Positions 8,921 to 18,905 of a DNA stretch of 64,000 nt are shown piece after piece. The translations under genes were made by a program, and so were the position numbers. The notes beneath the pieces were generated by a model. The model was not told the origin of the DNA. It saw only the letters and a list, made by a program, of their open reading frames with translations, and did no database searches. How positions within the stretch are numbered: position 1 is the first letter of the stretch; each line of letters starts with the position of its first letter. The DNA is from Algoriphagus machipongonensis (lineage in GTDB: Bacteria > Bacteroidota > Bacteroidia > Cytophagales > Cyclobacteriaceae), in the NCBI RefSeq assembly GCF_000166275.1, contig NZ_CM001023.1, positions 2,297,001 through 2,361,000 on the forward strand. Reading direction: 5' to 3'.

Positions 8921-8939
8921 TAACCATATAGAATTAGGT

Positions 8940-9191
8940 TTAACGGGATTTCGAAATTAAATCCTCAAGAAATTTTTTCGATTTCTGTTTCTTTAGGAAA
9001 AGTTCTCGTTTGATGGCATCAGATTTTTGTGGGTGTACTTCTTTCCAGACTAATTTCCAAGGCTGCTTTCTAGCTGTATATCCTCGATGTTTTTGGTTAT
9101 GCTTGCGAAGTCTACTTTCAGGATCTTTGCTCGACCCAATGTAGAAAGATTGATCCTTCTCAGATTGAATGATATAAGTGTAAAAACACAT
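8940..9191 (-). CDS. small GIY-YIG nuclease-fold protein (copy 3)
   Basis: 83 residues, practically identical to copy 1 (only the last residue differs) and with the full set of GIY-YIG positions: TYIIQS (5-10), FYIGSS (16-21), Arg27 and the Glu of KRELFLKK. This copy sits directly downstream (minus strand) of the intact tRNA-Asp pair: tRNA-Asp, tRNA-Asp, hairpin terminator, then the ATG 18 nt after the terminator. It may be expressed by read-through from the tRNA promoter at 9497-9527; no closer promoter element is obvious. I regard this as the parental unit of the array, because its tRNA neighbour is undamaged. Confidence 0.88.
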   Translation of the reverse strand: MCFYTYIIQSEKDQSFYIGSSKDPESRLRKHNQKHRGYTARKQPWKLVWKEVHPQKSDAIKRELFLKKQKSKKFLEDLISKSR

Positions 9192-9209
9192 AAAAATTGC
9201 TGTTAAACG

Positions 9210-9239
9210 AAAAAAGCCTCGAATTACTTCGAAGCTTTT
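9210..9239 (-). terminator. terminator of the tRNA-Asp pair
   Basis: Minus strand: AAAAGCTTCGAAG, loop, TTCGAGGCTTTTTT, starting 3 nt after the tRNA-Asp discriminator base. Confidence 0.7.
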
Positions 9240-9242
9240 AAG

Positions 9243-9316
9243 CGGAATGGACGGGACTCGAACCCGCGACCTCCTGCGTGACAGGCAGGCATTCTAACCA
9301 GCTGAACTACCACTCC
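9243..9316 (-). tRNA. tRNA-Asp (GTC), copy 1
   Basis: 74 nt on the minus strand. Acceptor stem GGAGTGG/CCATTCC with one G-T pair, D-arm GTTC/GAAT, anticodon stem CCTGC/GCAGG with loop CTGTCAC giving anticodon GTC, T-arm GCGGG/CCCGT with TTCGAGT, discriminator G73 as expected for Asp. CCA is not encoded. It is transcribed with the upstream identical copy (45 nt away) and is the source of the remnants in the neighbouring array. Confidence 0.96.
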
Positions 9317-9361
9317 AATATTTTAAAAGAATTTGTTGATGACTTTTTCATCAAAATTAAG

Positions 9362-9435
9362 CGGAATGGACGGGACTCGAACCCGCGACCTCCTGCGTGA
9401 CAGGCAGGCATTCTAACCAGCTGAACTACCACTCC
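9362..9435 (-). tRNA. tRNA-Asp (GTC), copy 2
   Basis: Identical in sequence to the tRNA at 9243-9316, including anticodon GTC and G73; CCA not encoded. It is the promoter-proximal copy, 61 nt downstream of a consensus Bacteroidota promoter. An open frame through this region encodes VVQLVRMPACHAGGRG, which is only the translation of the tRNA. Confidence 0.96.
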
Positions 9436-9852
9436 GTTTTTTACAAAATTTTGGGATTGAAGTAACTTTTTACTTCCCCTCTGTTTTTGAGTGATGCAAA
9501 GGTAGGTTTTTGAATCATTAATACAAAAGTCCATTAAAAAAAAAGAGTAAAGAAATTGTATTGACTTCTGATTCAAGGAGATAAATTTTAATTGACTTTA
9601 AGTAAAAATATAGTCAAATGGCCTAAAGATCCTTTTTTGAAGCTGTTGTTCTCGGGGATTTTTAAATTATCATGCTATTAAATTTTGCCTTTTGTGGAAA
9701 ATTCATTCTATTAACTTTCAGGAAGATCAATTTTTGCTTTATTGATAAAAATTTGATAGTTCTTGATAATCAAGAGCTTCGGAAGTGAATGTGTAATAAT
9801 TTTATTTCTCTATGGGATATTGCTTATCTTTAACCTTTCAAAAATCACCAAA
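9436..9852. other. noncoding region between tRNA-Asp and accA
   Basis: 417 bp, AT-rich. The left part holds the tRNA-Asp promoter (9497-9527, minus strand). The remainder should contain the accA promoter, but I found no convincing element. No ORF, hairpin or repeat worth reporting. Confidence 0.5.
9497..9527 (-). promoter_or_regulatory. consensus promoter of the tRNA-Asp pair
   Basis: On the minus strand TTTG (9527-9524), exactly 19 nt, then TACCTTTG (9504-9497). This matches the Bacteroidota sigma-factor consensus TTTG-N19-TAnnTTTG without mismatch, 61 nt before the tRNA-Asp 5' end. Confidence 0.8.
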
Positions 9853-10800
9853 ATGGTATTAGAATTCGAAAAACCAATCGCTGATTTAGAGCAAAAACTT
9901 CAGGAAATGAAGGATTTAGCCAAGGGGAGAAACATAGATTTAACTTCAGATATTGAATCATTAGAAGAAAAAATCCTGGCTTTGAAAAAAGAAACGTTTC
10001 AGAATTTAACTCGCTGGCAAAGGGTGCAGCTTTCACGGCATGCAGATAGACCTTATGCTTTAGACTACATCTACGAAATAACCAATGATTTTATTGAGTT
10101 GCACGGCGACAGAACTGTGGCAGACGATAAAGCAATGGTAGGCGGATTAGGAGATATTGACGGTAGATCTGTCATGTTTATCGGCCAGCAAAAAGGTAGA
10201 AATACCAAACAGCGTCAAATGAGGAATTTTGGGATGGCAAATCCTGAAGGATATAGAAAGGCGTTGAGGCTGATGAAAATGGCCGAGAAATTCGGTAAGC
10301 CGATTGTAACATTGATAGATACTCCAGGGGCATTTCCAGGATTAGAAGCTGAAGAAAGAGGGCAAGGAGAAGCCATTGCTCGAAATCTGAAAGAGATGTT
10401 CATGTTAAAAGTTCCTGTGATTTGTATTATCATAGGTGAAGGAGCATCTGGTGGAGCTTTGGGTATAGCTATCGGAGATAGAGTCATGATGTTAGAAAAT
10501 TCTTGGTATTCAGTTATCTCTCCTGAAAACTGTTCCACAATCCTTTGGAGAAGTTGGGATTACAAAGAGCAGGCTGCCGAATCATTGAAACTAACAGCAG
10601 TGGATATGAAAGGAAATGGTTTGATAGATGATATTATTCCTGAGCCTTTGGGAGGTGCACATAGAGATATGAAAAAGATGGCTCTTAATTTAAAAGAAGC
10701 TTTGGTAAAGGCTTTGAAAGAGTTGGATAAGGTGAAACCGGAAAAGAGAATTGAACAGCGCATCGATAAGTTTTGCTCGATGGGCGTAGTTGTAGAATAA
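9853..10800 (+). CDS. accA: acetyl-CoA carboxylase carboxyltransferase, alpha subunit
   Basis: 315 residues from the ATG at 9853, the usual AccA length; the open frame extends 30 codons upstream but that part has no family similarity. AccA and AccD transfer the carboxyl group from biotin carboxyl carrier protein to acetyl-CoA, making malonyl-CoA for fatty-acid synthesis. The start [16 protein letters not shown] is characteristic, as are the coiled N-terminal helix and the blocks [20 protein letters not shown] and [11 protein letters not shown], which form the CoA-binding crotonase-type core. No other acc gene is in the window. A hairpin terminator follows at 10806-10837. Confidence 0.97.
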   Translation: MVLEFEKPIADLEQKLQEMKDLAKGRNIDLTSDIESLEEKILALKKETFQNLTRWQRVQLSRHADRPYALDYIYEITNDFIELHGDRTVADDKAMVGGLGDIDGRSVMFIGQQKGRNTKQRQMRNFGMANPEGYRKALRLMKMAEKFGKPIVTLIDTPGAFPGLEAEERGQGEAIARNLKEMFMLKVPVICIIIGEGASGGALGIAIGDRVMMLENSWYSVISPENCSTILWRSWDYKEQAAESLKLTAVDMKGNGLIDDIIPEPLGGAHRDMKKMALNLKEALVKALKELDKVKPEKRIEQRIDKFCSMGVVVE

Positions 10801-10805
10801 AACAT

Positions 10806-10837
10806 ATCCCGAGCTTCTTTTAGAGTTCGGGATTTTT
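10806..10837 (+). terminator. terminator downstream of accA
   Basis: ATCCCGA (10806-10812) pairs with TCGGGAT (10827-10833), followed by a T-run. Confidence 0.6.
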
Positions 10838-10850
10838 CATTCAGATCTAT

Positions 10851-11690
10851 ATGGATTTATACGTTGTAAATACGGGTTTTTTTAAGTTGGATGGCGGTGC
10901 CATGTTTGGGGTGGTTCCCAAGACCTTATGGTCGAGAACCAATACTGCAGATGAAAACAACTTATGTACCTGGGCAATGCGCTGTATGCTGGTTGTCGAT
11001 GAGGGAAGAGTAGTGCTTATTGACAATGGAATTGGAGATAAGCAGGATGCTAAGTTCTTTTCTCATTACTATCTACATGGAGAAGATTCACTTAGGGGAA
11101 GCTTGATGAAATTGGGAGTTCACCCCACAGATATTACGGATAATTTTTTAACTCACCTTCATTTTGATCATTGTGGAGGTGGTGTAGGCTATGGATCACA
11201 TGGTCAATATGAGATGACTTTTCCAAGAGCGAAGTATTGGTCAAATAAAGATCATTGGCAATGGGCAACAGTTCCTAATGCCAGAGAGAAAGCTTCCTTT
11301 TTAAAGGATAATATCCTTCCTATGGAAGAAATGGGTCAACTGGAGTTTGTTGATTTAAAATCCAAATCATTGTTCAAAGGATTTGATTTTATTACCGTAG
11401 ATGGCCATACTGATAAGCAAATGCTTCCGAAGCTTCAATACAAAGGAAAAACCATTGTATTTGTAGCTGACTTATTGCCTTCAGTTGGGCATATCCCAAT
11501 TCCTTATGTAATGGGTTATGATACACGCCCGTTACTGACATTGGATGAGAAAACACAGTTTTTGGAAGAAGCAGCTAGAGAAGGGTATGTTCTGTTTTTT
11601 GAACATGATCCGATCAATGAATGCTGTACGGTGAAAATGACTGAAAAAGGAGTCAGGGTGGATCAAACCTTCAAACTCCATGAAATCTAA
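10851..11690 (+). CDS. metallo-beta-lactamase fold hydrolase
   Basis: 279 residues, no signal peptide, cytosolic. The zinc-binding motif THLHFDHCGG (His102, His104, Asp106, His107) is complete, and DLLPS plus FEHDP near the C-terminus supply the remaining metal ligands. This places it in the AttM/PNGM-type branch of MBL-fold hydrolases, which contains lactonases and phosphodiesterases; substrate cannot be told from sequence. The stop codon overlaps the start of the patatin gene by 11 bp, so the two are probably translated together with the acyltransferase that follows. That context suggests lipid or acyl-ester hydrolysis but is only circumstantial. Confidence 0.85.
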   Translation: MDLYVVNTGFFKLDGGAMFGVVPKTLWSRTNTADENNLCTWAMRCMLVVDEGRVVLIDNGIGDKQDAKFFSHYYLHGEDSLRGSLMKLGVHPTDITDNFLTHLHFDHCGGGVGYGSHGQYEMTFPRAKYWSNKDHWQWATVPNAREKASFLKDNILPMEEMGQLEFVDLKSKSLFKGFDFITVDGHTDKQMLPKLQYKGKTIVFVADLLPSVGHIPIPYVMGYDTRPLLTLDEKTQFLEEAAREGYVLFFEHDPINECCTVKMTEKGVRVDQTFKLHEI

Positions 11691-12474
11691 TTTGAAAATT
11701 GGAATTGCTCTTTCCGGTGGAGGAGTAAGGGGAATCTCACATCTGGGAGTTTTAGAAGGTCTCAATGATGCAGGTATTTTTCCTACAAAAGTTTCTGGCA
11801 CTTCAGCAGGAGCCATAGTAGGAGCTATGTACTGTAAAGGGTATCGCCCAAAAGAAATCCTGAAGATCATTGTTGAGACAAACTATTTTAAATTTATGCG
11901 CCCAGCAATTTCTCTTACAGGTATTCTAAAGATGAAGTCTGTTGGAGACTTGTTTAAGTTATATCTCAAAGATGATTGCTTTAGTGATTTAGAAACCCCA
12001 TTGACAGTAGCTGCCACCGACATTAAAAAAGGAAAAGTAGTTTATTTCTCAGAAGGAAATTTGATTGATCCTATTTTAGCATCTTCCTGTATTCCAGGGA
12101 TGTTTGACCCAATCGTAATTGATCAAAAGTATTATGTGGATGGGGGAGTGCTAAATAATCTACCTGTAGAACCTTTGGAAGGAATTTGTGACTTCGTGAT
12201 AGGAGTAAACTGTAACCACCTACCTGAAGAAAGTAATATTCGAAACATGAAAAGTCTGATCGAAAGATCGGTGATCATGTCGATGAATTATAACGTGTAT
12301 AGTCGAAAGTCTAAGTGTGATTTCTTTATTGAGGCAGAGGGTCTTGGTAAGTATGGAGTTTTTGATATCAAAAAAGCCCAGGAATTATTTCAAGCAGGAT
12401 ACGACCGAGTATCACAATTTATTGATGAAAATCCTGCAATTTTGGAGCTCGCAACAAAGGAAAAGAAAAAGTAA
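11680..12474 (+). CDS. patatin-like phospholipase (RssA-like)
   Basis: 264 residues, no export signal. The patatin catalytic dyad is present: oxyanion motif SGGGVRG (12-18), nucleophile Ser42 in GTSAG, and Asp154 in the DGG motif (YVDGGVLNNLP). Patatin-fold enzymes hydrolyse acyl esters of phospholipids or related lipids. Size and architecture fit the short bacterial RssA-type cytosolic esterases rather than the long outer-membrane type found in other Bacteroidota. It starts 11 bp inside the metallo-hydrolase gene and ends 4 bp before the acyltransferase gene, so this looks like a deacylation/reacylation unit. Confidence 0.9.
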   Translation: MKSNLKIGIALSGGGVRGISHLGVLEGLNDAGIFPTKVSGTSAGAIVGAMYCKGYRPKEILKIIVETNYFKFMRPAISLTGILKMKSVGDLFKLYLKDDCFSDLETPLTVAATDIKKGKVVYFSEGNLIDPILASSCIPGMFDPIVIDQKYYVDGGVLNNLPVEPLEGICDFVIGVNCNHLPEESNIRNMKSLIERSVIMSMNYNVYSRKSKCDFFIEAEGLGKYGVFDIKKAQELFQAGYDRVSQFIDENPAILELATKEKKK

Positions 12475-12478
12475 AGTT

Positions 12479-13039
12479 ATGATGAAGTTGTTGTCCCGTT
12501 TCGTTTTTTGGATTTCAGGTTGGTCTTTAAATGCCAATTGGCCTGATGGATTAAAAAAAGCAGTTTTGATTGCAGTTCCTCATACATCCAATTGGGATAT
12601 ACTATATGCAAGAGCCGCTTTTTTTCTTATGGATATTCCTGTCAGGTTTACCATCAAGAAAGAAGTGATGGTTGGACCTCTAGGTTGGTTGCTTTCCGGC
12701 TTGGGAGCAATTTCTATTGATAGAAAAAGAATTCCTGGAGGAAGAAAGCAAACCTATACTGAAGCGATGGTATCGATGCTGAAGGAAAGAGATGAATTGG
12801 TGATTATGGTGACTCCTGAGGGAACAAGGTCACAAGTGAAAAGATGGAAATCAGGGTTTTATCATATTGCACTTGGAGCAGATGTCCCTATTGTGGTGGG
12901 ATATTTAGATTATAAAAAGAAGGAAGCGGGAATAGGTCCATGTCTTTATCCCGATGGAAATATGAATGAACAAATTGAAGAGCTGAAAGCCTTCGGAAGG
13001 ACTGTAACAGGAAAGCATCCTGAAAAAGGAATACTATAA
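12479..13039 (+). CDS. lysophospholipid acyltransferase family protein (PlsC fold)
   Basis: 186 residues from the ATG at 12479; a longer frame is open upstream but overlaps the patatin gene. The acyltransferase motifs are HTSNWD (HX4D, catalytic His and Asp) and PEGTRS, with a hydrophobic stretch between them. It is short for a PlsC, typical of the small 1-acylglycerol-3-phosphate acyltransferase-like proteins that use acyl donors at the inner membrane. Spacing to the patatin gene is 4 bp. With that phospholipase it could form a remodelling pair that removes and restores acyl chains; this is inference. A bidirectional terminator follows. Confidence 0.85.
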   Translation: MMKLLSRFVFWISGWSLNANWPDGLKKAVLIAVPHTSNWDILYARAAFFLMDIPVRFTIKKEVMVGPLGWLLSGLGAISIDRKRIPGGRKQTYTEAMVSMLKERDELVIMVTPEGTRSQVKRWKSGFYHIALGADVPIVVGYLDYKKKEAGIGPCLYPDGNMNEQIEELKAFGRTVTGKHPEKGIL

Positions 13040-13041
13040 AC

Positions 13042-13074
13042 AAAAGCCCTGAAATTCAATTTCAGGGCTTTTTT
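13042..13074. terminator. bidirectional terminator
   Basis: AAAAGCCCTGAAA and TTTCAGGGCTTTT form a 13-bp perfect stem with a short loop, flanked by A- and T-runs, between convergent genes. Confidence 0.85.
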
Positions 13075-13080
13075 ATGTGG

Positions 13081-14262
13081 CTAAGCTTCATTTATTGCTT
13101 TTAAAATGATTTCGCAAGCCTCCTCAATTTCTTTCGCGGAAATGGTTAATGGGGGTGCAATTCGCATGGAATCGTCGCAGAAAAGAAACCAATCTGTGAT
13201 GACTCCTAATTCAATCGCTCTGTCGATAATTGGTTTCACCACCTCAAAAGATTCGAATTCCACAGCCATCAACAAACCTTTATTTCGAATGGATTTTATT
13301 TTTGGATGAATTAGTAAAGACTTGAACTGATCTGCCTTTTGCTCTACTTGGCTGATTAAATTCTCATTCTTTAAAATTTCAATAGTAGCCAATGCTGCTG
13401 CTGAAGAAACGGGATGCCCACCAAAGGTGGTAATATGACCTAGTAGTGGGTTGTTCTTGAAAACAGACATCATTTCCTGACTTGAGATAAATGCTCCTAT
13501 AGGCATTCCTCCGCCCATTCCCTTGGCACAAACAATGATATCTGGGGTAATCCCGTAATGTTCAAATGCCCAGAACTTACCTGTTCGTCCAAATCCAGCC
13601 TGGATTTCGTCCAAGATCAACAAAGTGCCAGTCTCATCACATTTTTTTCTGAGTGCCTGAAAGTATTCCTTTGTGCTTGTCCGGATGCCAGCTTCTCCCT
13701 GAACTGTTTCAAGTATGACAGCAGCAGTATCTTCATTGATTTGATCCATCTCTTTTGGGGCACCAAACTGAATATTGAATACACCAGGTAATAAGGGCCT
13801 GTAGGCACGCTTGAAGATTTCATTCCCGCCTACACTAAGTGCCCCATGAGAACTCCCGTGGTAGGCATTGACGCAAGAGATGATATTTCTTTTGCCTGTG
13901 TATCGTTTGGCTAATTTCAAGGCTCCTTCCACTGCCTCTGAACCACTATTTACCAAATAAACATTGTCAAGATTTGCTGGAAGCGTATCACATAAAGCCT
14001 TGGCAAGTTGGGATTGTGGTGACTGAACATATTCACCATAGACCATTAGGTGTAGATATTTGTCCAATTGCTCCTGAATGGCTTGGAGTACTTTAGGGTG
14101 CCTGTGGCCCACATTGCTAACTCCAATTCCTGAAATAAGGTCCATGTATTTTTCACCTTTAGGCCCAAAAAGGTATACACCTTCAGCTTTTTCCACTTCG
14201 ATCATCAGGGGGAAATCCGTAGTTTGTGCTAAATGTTGAAGGAATAATTGCCTATTGTTCAT
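13081..14262 (-). CDS. class III pyridoxal-phosphate aminotransferase
   Basis: 393 residues, normal for acetylornithine/ornithine-type aminotransferases. Fold type I class III features: SGSEAVEGALKLA (106-118) binding the cofactor phosphate, HGSSHGAL, Asp218 in LILDEIQAGFGRTG contacting the pyridine nitrogen, and the Schiff-base Lys247 in CAKGMGGGMPIG. The residue set is shared by ArgD, RocD and 4-aminobutyrate aminotransferases. No arginine, proline or GABA genes are adjacent, so I leave the substrate open. The gene is a single unit, convergent with the acyltransferase gene and separated by a shared terminator. Confidence 0.9.
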   Translation of the reverse strand: MNNRQLFLQHLAQTTDFPLMIEVEKAEGVYLFGPKGEKYMDLISGIGVSNVGHRHPKVLQAIQEQLDKYLHLMVYGEYVQSPQSQLAKALCDTLPANLDNVYLVNSGSEAVEGALKLAKRYTGKRNIISCVNAYHGSSHGALSVGGNEIFKRAYRPLLPGVFNIQFGAPKEMDQINEDTAAVILETVQGEAGIRTSTKEYFQALRKKCDETGTLLILDEIQAGFGRTGKFWAFEHYGITPDIIVCAKGMGGGMPIGAFISSQEMMSVFKNNPLLGHITTFGGHPVSSAAALATIEILKNENLISQVEQKADQFKSLLIHPKIKSIRNKGLLMAVEFESFEVVKPIIDRAIELGVITDWFLFCDDSMRIAPPLTISAKEIEEACEIILKAINEA

Positions 14263-14627
14263 GTTGAAATGTGTTCAAAAGATTCGAATTGTTTCACAAA
14301 GTTTTGAATTTTTTACTCATTGCCCTGTGAATGAATTTCTCATTACAAAAGTATAGAATTATTAAAGAATGAAGTCTGGAGAAATATTTCCATGCTAATT
14401 CATCTGGATAATGATTACCTAATAATTGTGGGGACAAAAAAGGCGATATTGGATTATTATTGTCAAGAAAAAAAGAATTAACTGAATTGGTAATCAGGGG
14501 GCTAGTATGAAAGTTGAATTCCTATCCCCAACTATTTCAGTTTTTTCTTATTTTTAATCATATTTTTCCAAAAAATAAAGTTGATTTTAATCAATTTTCA
14601 CCCTACAAAACGCATTAAAAGCAATCC
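14263..14627. other. divergent intergenic region, 365 bp
   Basis: AT-rich spacer between the divergent aminotransferase gene and the acyltransferase pair. It must hold both promoters, but I find no exact TAnnTTTG element on either strand. No ORF, repeat or strong hairpin. Confidence 0.4.
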
Positions 14628-15443
14628 ATGCCCGATAAGATTATCGATGTCAAAAAGGTTATAAAAAGCAAAAATCCCAAACTTTTGAAATGGATGCCGG
14701 GCTTTGCATTATCCTATATTCGTAAGGTGATCCACGAGGATTGGTTAAATGATGTGATGGGGAGAATCCATCATCTTTACGGGCTTGATTTTGTATATGC
14801 CGTAATCAGGGAATTGGAGATTGATGTAGAATTGGTGGGTGGAGAGAAAATCCCGAAAGAAGGAGGAGTAATCATCGCAGCCAATCATCCGCTTGGAGGA
14901 ATTGATGGAATTGCATTGATGTATGCAGTCGGGAAAATAAGACCAGATATTCGATTTCTGGTAAATGATTTATTGATGTCTTTCGAAAATTTCCAGCCCA
15001 TGTTTGTTCCAGTGAATAAATTGGGAAAAAATTCTCAAAAGAGTCTGGATAACATCGATAAGGTATATGCCGGGGATTCTGTAGTGATGGTATTCCCTGC
15101 TGGATTGGTTTCTAGAAAGTTTCCAGAAGGAATAAGAGACTTAATGTGGAAGAAAAGTTTTATAACAAAGGCCAAAAAGTATCAAAAAAATATAATTCCT
15201 TGCTTCATTGATGGGAAGAATTCGAAGTTTTTTTACAATTTGGCTAATTGGAGGAAGAAGTTAGGGGTACAAGTTAATATTGAGATGTTTTATCTTGCGG
15301 ATGAAATGTATCATCAGCAGGGTAAAAAAGTAAAAGTCCATCTTGGTGAGGTCATTCCTTTTCAAAGTCTTGATTCAAGTAAATCAGATGCGAAATGGGC
15401 TTTTCATGTGAAAGAATTGGTGTACAAATTAGGACAATCATGA
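14628..15443 (+). CDS. O-acyltransferase of amino-acid lipid synthesis (GlsA/OlsA-like)
   Basis: 271 residues, PlsC-fold acyltransferase of the hemolysin-associated subgroup. The active-site block reads AANHPLGGIDG (85-94), i.e. His87-X5-Asp93, one residue longer than the classical HX4D, a variant I recall as typical of this subgroup. The second motif is VFPAGLVSR in place of PEGTRS. Its stop codon overlaps the start of the next gene (ATGA), which encodes an N-acyltransferase. That arrangement matches the GlsA-GlsB pair of Bacteroides glycine lipids and the OlsA-OlsB pair of ornithine lipids. The enzyme would add the second acyl chain to the hydroxyl of the N-acylated amino acid. Whether the amino acid is glycine or ornithine is not decided by sequence alone. 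Confidence 0.82.
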   Translation: MPDKIIDVKKVIKSKNPKLLKWMPGFALSYIRKVIHEDWLNDVMGRIHHLYGLDFVYAVIRELEIDVELVGGEKIPKEGGVIIAANHPLGGIDGIALMYAVGKIRPDIRFLVNDLLMSFENFQPMFVPVNKLGKNSQKSLDNIDKVYAGDSVVMVFPAGLVSRKFPEGIRDLMWKKSFITKAKKYQKNIIPCFIDGKNSKFFYNLANWRKKLGVQVNIEMFYLADEMYHQQGKKVKVHLGEVIPFQSLDSSKSDAKWAFHVKELVYKLGQS

Positions 15444-16408
15444 GTAAAGAAGAAGAAATTATTCCTGCAGTTGATAAGGCTTTGATCAAAGCAGAACTTA
15501 CAGCTGATCGATTTCTTCGATATGCAAATAATGGAGATAATCTGGTCTATTTAGTCAACTATCATAATTCGCCGAATGTGGTACGTGAGATTGGAAGACT
15601 CCGAGAAATAACTTTTAGAGCAGCTGGGGGAGGTACAGGGCAAGCATTGGATCTTGATGAAAATGATACCTGCGAAAATTGTTATGAACAATTGATTACC
15701 TGGAGTCCAGAGAATGAAGAGATTGTGGCGGGCTACCGTTTGATAAAGTGTAAAAATGCTGTTTTACAGGATGGGAAATTGAATTTATCTACCACTCATC
15801 TTTTTAATTTTTCTGATCAATTTATTCAAGAGTTCATTCCAAGTACCATTGAATTAGGTAGATCTTTTGTGCAACCCAAGTATCAACCAAGCATAGATAA
15901 TAGAAAGGGAATATTTAGCCTGGATAATCTTTGGGATGGTTTGGGTGCTGTGGTATTATTAAACCCCGATATCAAGTACTTATTTGGAAAGGTTACCATG
16001 TATCCCCACTATAACCGGGAAGCAAGAGACCTGTTGTTGATGTTTATGAATCATTATTTCCCAGATAAGGCAGGTTTAGTAACTCCAAAAGCTGACTTAA
16101 AGCTAGGGTATGAATCAGATCTGCCGAATAAAGGGAATCCTTTTTTAGAATTGTCCTATAAGGAAGGATATAAGCTGTTGAATACACGTATTCGTGCCTA
16201 CGGAGAGAATATTCCACCATTGATCAATACGTACATGAATCTTTCACCCACGATGATGACTTTCGGTACAGCGTTAAACGATGAGTTTGGTGAGGTAGAA
16301 GAGACAGGAATATTGATAACCTTGAAAGATATTTACGAAACCAAAAAACACAGGCATATGGATACCTTTGAAAGAGATCGTGAATATGGAAGTAGAGAAA
16401 TCAAATAA
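15440..16408 (+). CDS. N-acyltransferase of amino-acid lipid synthesis (GlsB/OlsB-like)
   Basis: 322 residues from the ATG at 15440, which shares the ATGA overlap with the upstream gene; an in-frame upstream extension lies inside that gene and was not used. The protein has the GNAT-type fold of the hemolysin/OlsB family: VREIGRLREITFRAAGGGTG at about 58-77, then the core EEIVAGYRLIKC. GlsB-type enzymes transfer a 3-hydroxyacyl group from acyl carrier protein to the amine of an amino acid, the first step of glycine or ornithine lipid synthesis. Together with the overlapping upstream gene it forms the full two-step pathway. The end overlaps the CoA-binding gene by 23 bp, suggesting a three-gene operon. 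Confidence 0.82.
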   Translation: MSKEEEIIPAVDKALIKAELTADRFLRYANNGDNLVYLVNYHNSPNVVREIGRLREITFRAAGGGTGQALDLDENDTCENCYEQLITWSPENEEIVAGYRLIKCKNAVLQDGKLNLSTTHLFNFSDQFIQEFIPSTIELGRSFVQPKYQPSIDNRKGIFSLDNLWDGLGAVVLLNPDIKYLFGKVTMYPHYNREARDLLLMFMNHYFPDKAGLVTPKADLKLGYESDLPNKGNPFLELSYKEGYKLLNTRIRAYGENIPPLINTYMNLSPTMMTFGTALNDEFGEVEETGILITLKDIYETKKHRHMDTFERDREYGSREIK

Positions 16409-16769
16409 ACGTACTCTTATTGCGGGAGCAAGTCCGGACCCTTCTAGGTATGCCTTTACGGCAGCTACGTTTTTGAATCGGTTGAATATACCATTTGTTC
16501 CAATTAGTATAAAAAAAGGAGAGGTGCTGGGAGAAACGATTCTACCCTTAAAGGAAAAACCACCTATTGAAGGAATTCATACTATTACGCTCTATTTAAA
16601 CGCTACCCATCAGCAAGAGTGGGAGGATTATTTTTTGTCTTTGAAACCTAAAAGGATAATTTTTAATCCTGGCGCAGAAAACCCCAGCTTGTATCATAAA
16701 GCAGAACAAGAAGGAGTGGTATGTTTAAATGCCTGTACTTTGGTGATGCTAAGTACTGGACAGTACTGA
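16386..16769 (+). CDS. CoA-binding domain protein (CoA_binding_2)
   Basis: 127 residues from the ATG at 16386; a start six codons upstream is possible. A Rossmann-type nucleotide-binding fold is indicated by TLIAGASPDPSRYA near the N-terminus and by the later blocks FVPISIKKGEVLGE and IIFNPGAENPSLY, which are typical of the YccU/CoA_binding_2 family. Family members bind CoA or acyl-CoA, with no established enzymatic role. It overlaps the N-acyltransferase gene by 23 bp and is followed by a terminator, so it belongs to the same transcript as the amino-acid lipid genes. Confidence 0.8.
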   Translation: MEVEKSNKRTLIAGASPDPSRYAFTAATFLNRLNIPFVPISIKKGEVLGETILPLKEKPPIEGIHTITLYLNATHQQEWEDYFLSLKPKRIIFNPGAENPSLYHKAEQEGVVCLNACTLVMLSTGQY

Positions 16770-16776
16770 TAATCAG

Positions 16777-16819
16777 AGAGTAAAGCCTTTGTTTTTCGAG
16801 TGGCTATTTTACTCTTTTT
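16777..16819 (+). terminator. terminator after the amino-acid lipid operon
   Basis: AGAGTAAAGCC (16777-16787) pairs with GGCTATTTTACTCT (16802-16815) with a small bulge, followed by five T. Confidence 0.6.
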
Positions 16820-16912
16820 GGCTTGGTAAAATGCTAGTTAAAGTCACTTTTTTTATCTATCTTGCGTATTCTTAAAATGAACACAAAATCACCATTCTAA
16901 GGCCCATTTTGA

Positions 16913-18889
<1,977 letters not shown>

Positions 18890-18905
18890 GGCTAATTTGA
18901 ATATT

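Larger units (their letters stand above)
8046..9239. repeat. three tandem 398-bp units (tRNA-Asp remnant + GIY-YIG gene + hairpin)
   Basis: The boundary sequence AAGCGGAAT recurs at 8046, 8444 and 8842, and again at 9240, where it is the 3' end of an intact tRNA-Asp. Start codons of the GIY-YIG genes are spaced exactly 398 bp (8395, 8793, 9191). Each unit holds, read on the plus strand, a decayed tRNA-Asp with palindromic insertions, the GIY-YIG gene (minus strand), and a short hairpin terminator. A fourth, truncated unit lies at 7720-8045. The layout fits repeated unequal duplication of an ancestral [tRNA-Asp, terminator, GIY-YIG] cassette. Confidence 0.88.

Noticed and set aside
8046..9239. 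Regularly spaced repeats as a CRISPR array
   Set aside because: Unit length is 398 bp and each unit holds a protein gene; there are no 25-40 bp repeats with unique spacers and no cas genes.
7573..9435. Integrative element inserted at tRNA-Asp (tRNA 3' fragments as attachment sites)
   Set aside because: No integrase or cargo genes, and the fragments recur at exact 398-bp intervals, which fits tandem duplication better than site-specific insertion.
9307..9576. Open frame of 89 codons on the minus strand containing VVQLVRMPACHAGGRG
   Set aside because: It is the translation of the tRNA-Asp gene at 9362-9435 and its flanks; such frames are a familiar artefact at tRNA-Asp loci.
9763..9852. 30-codon N-terminal extension of AccA
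   Set aside because: Hydrophobic and unlike the family; the standard AccA start is the ATG at 9853.
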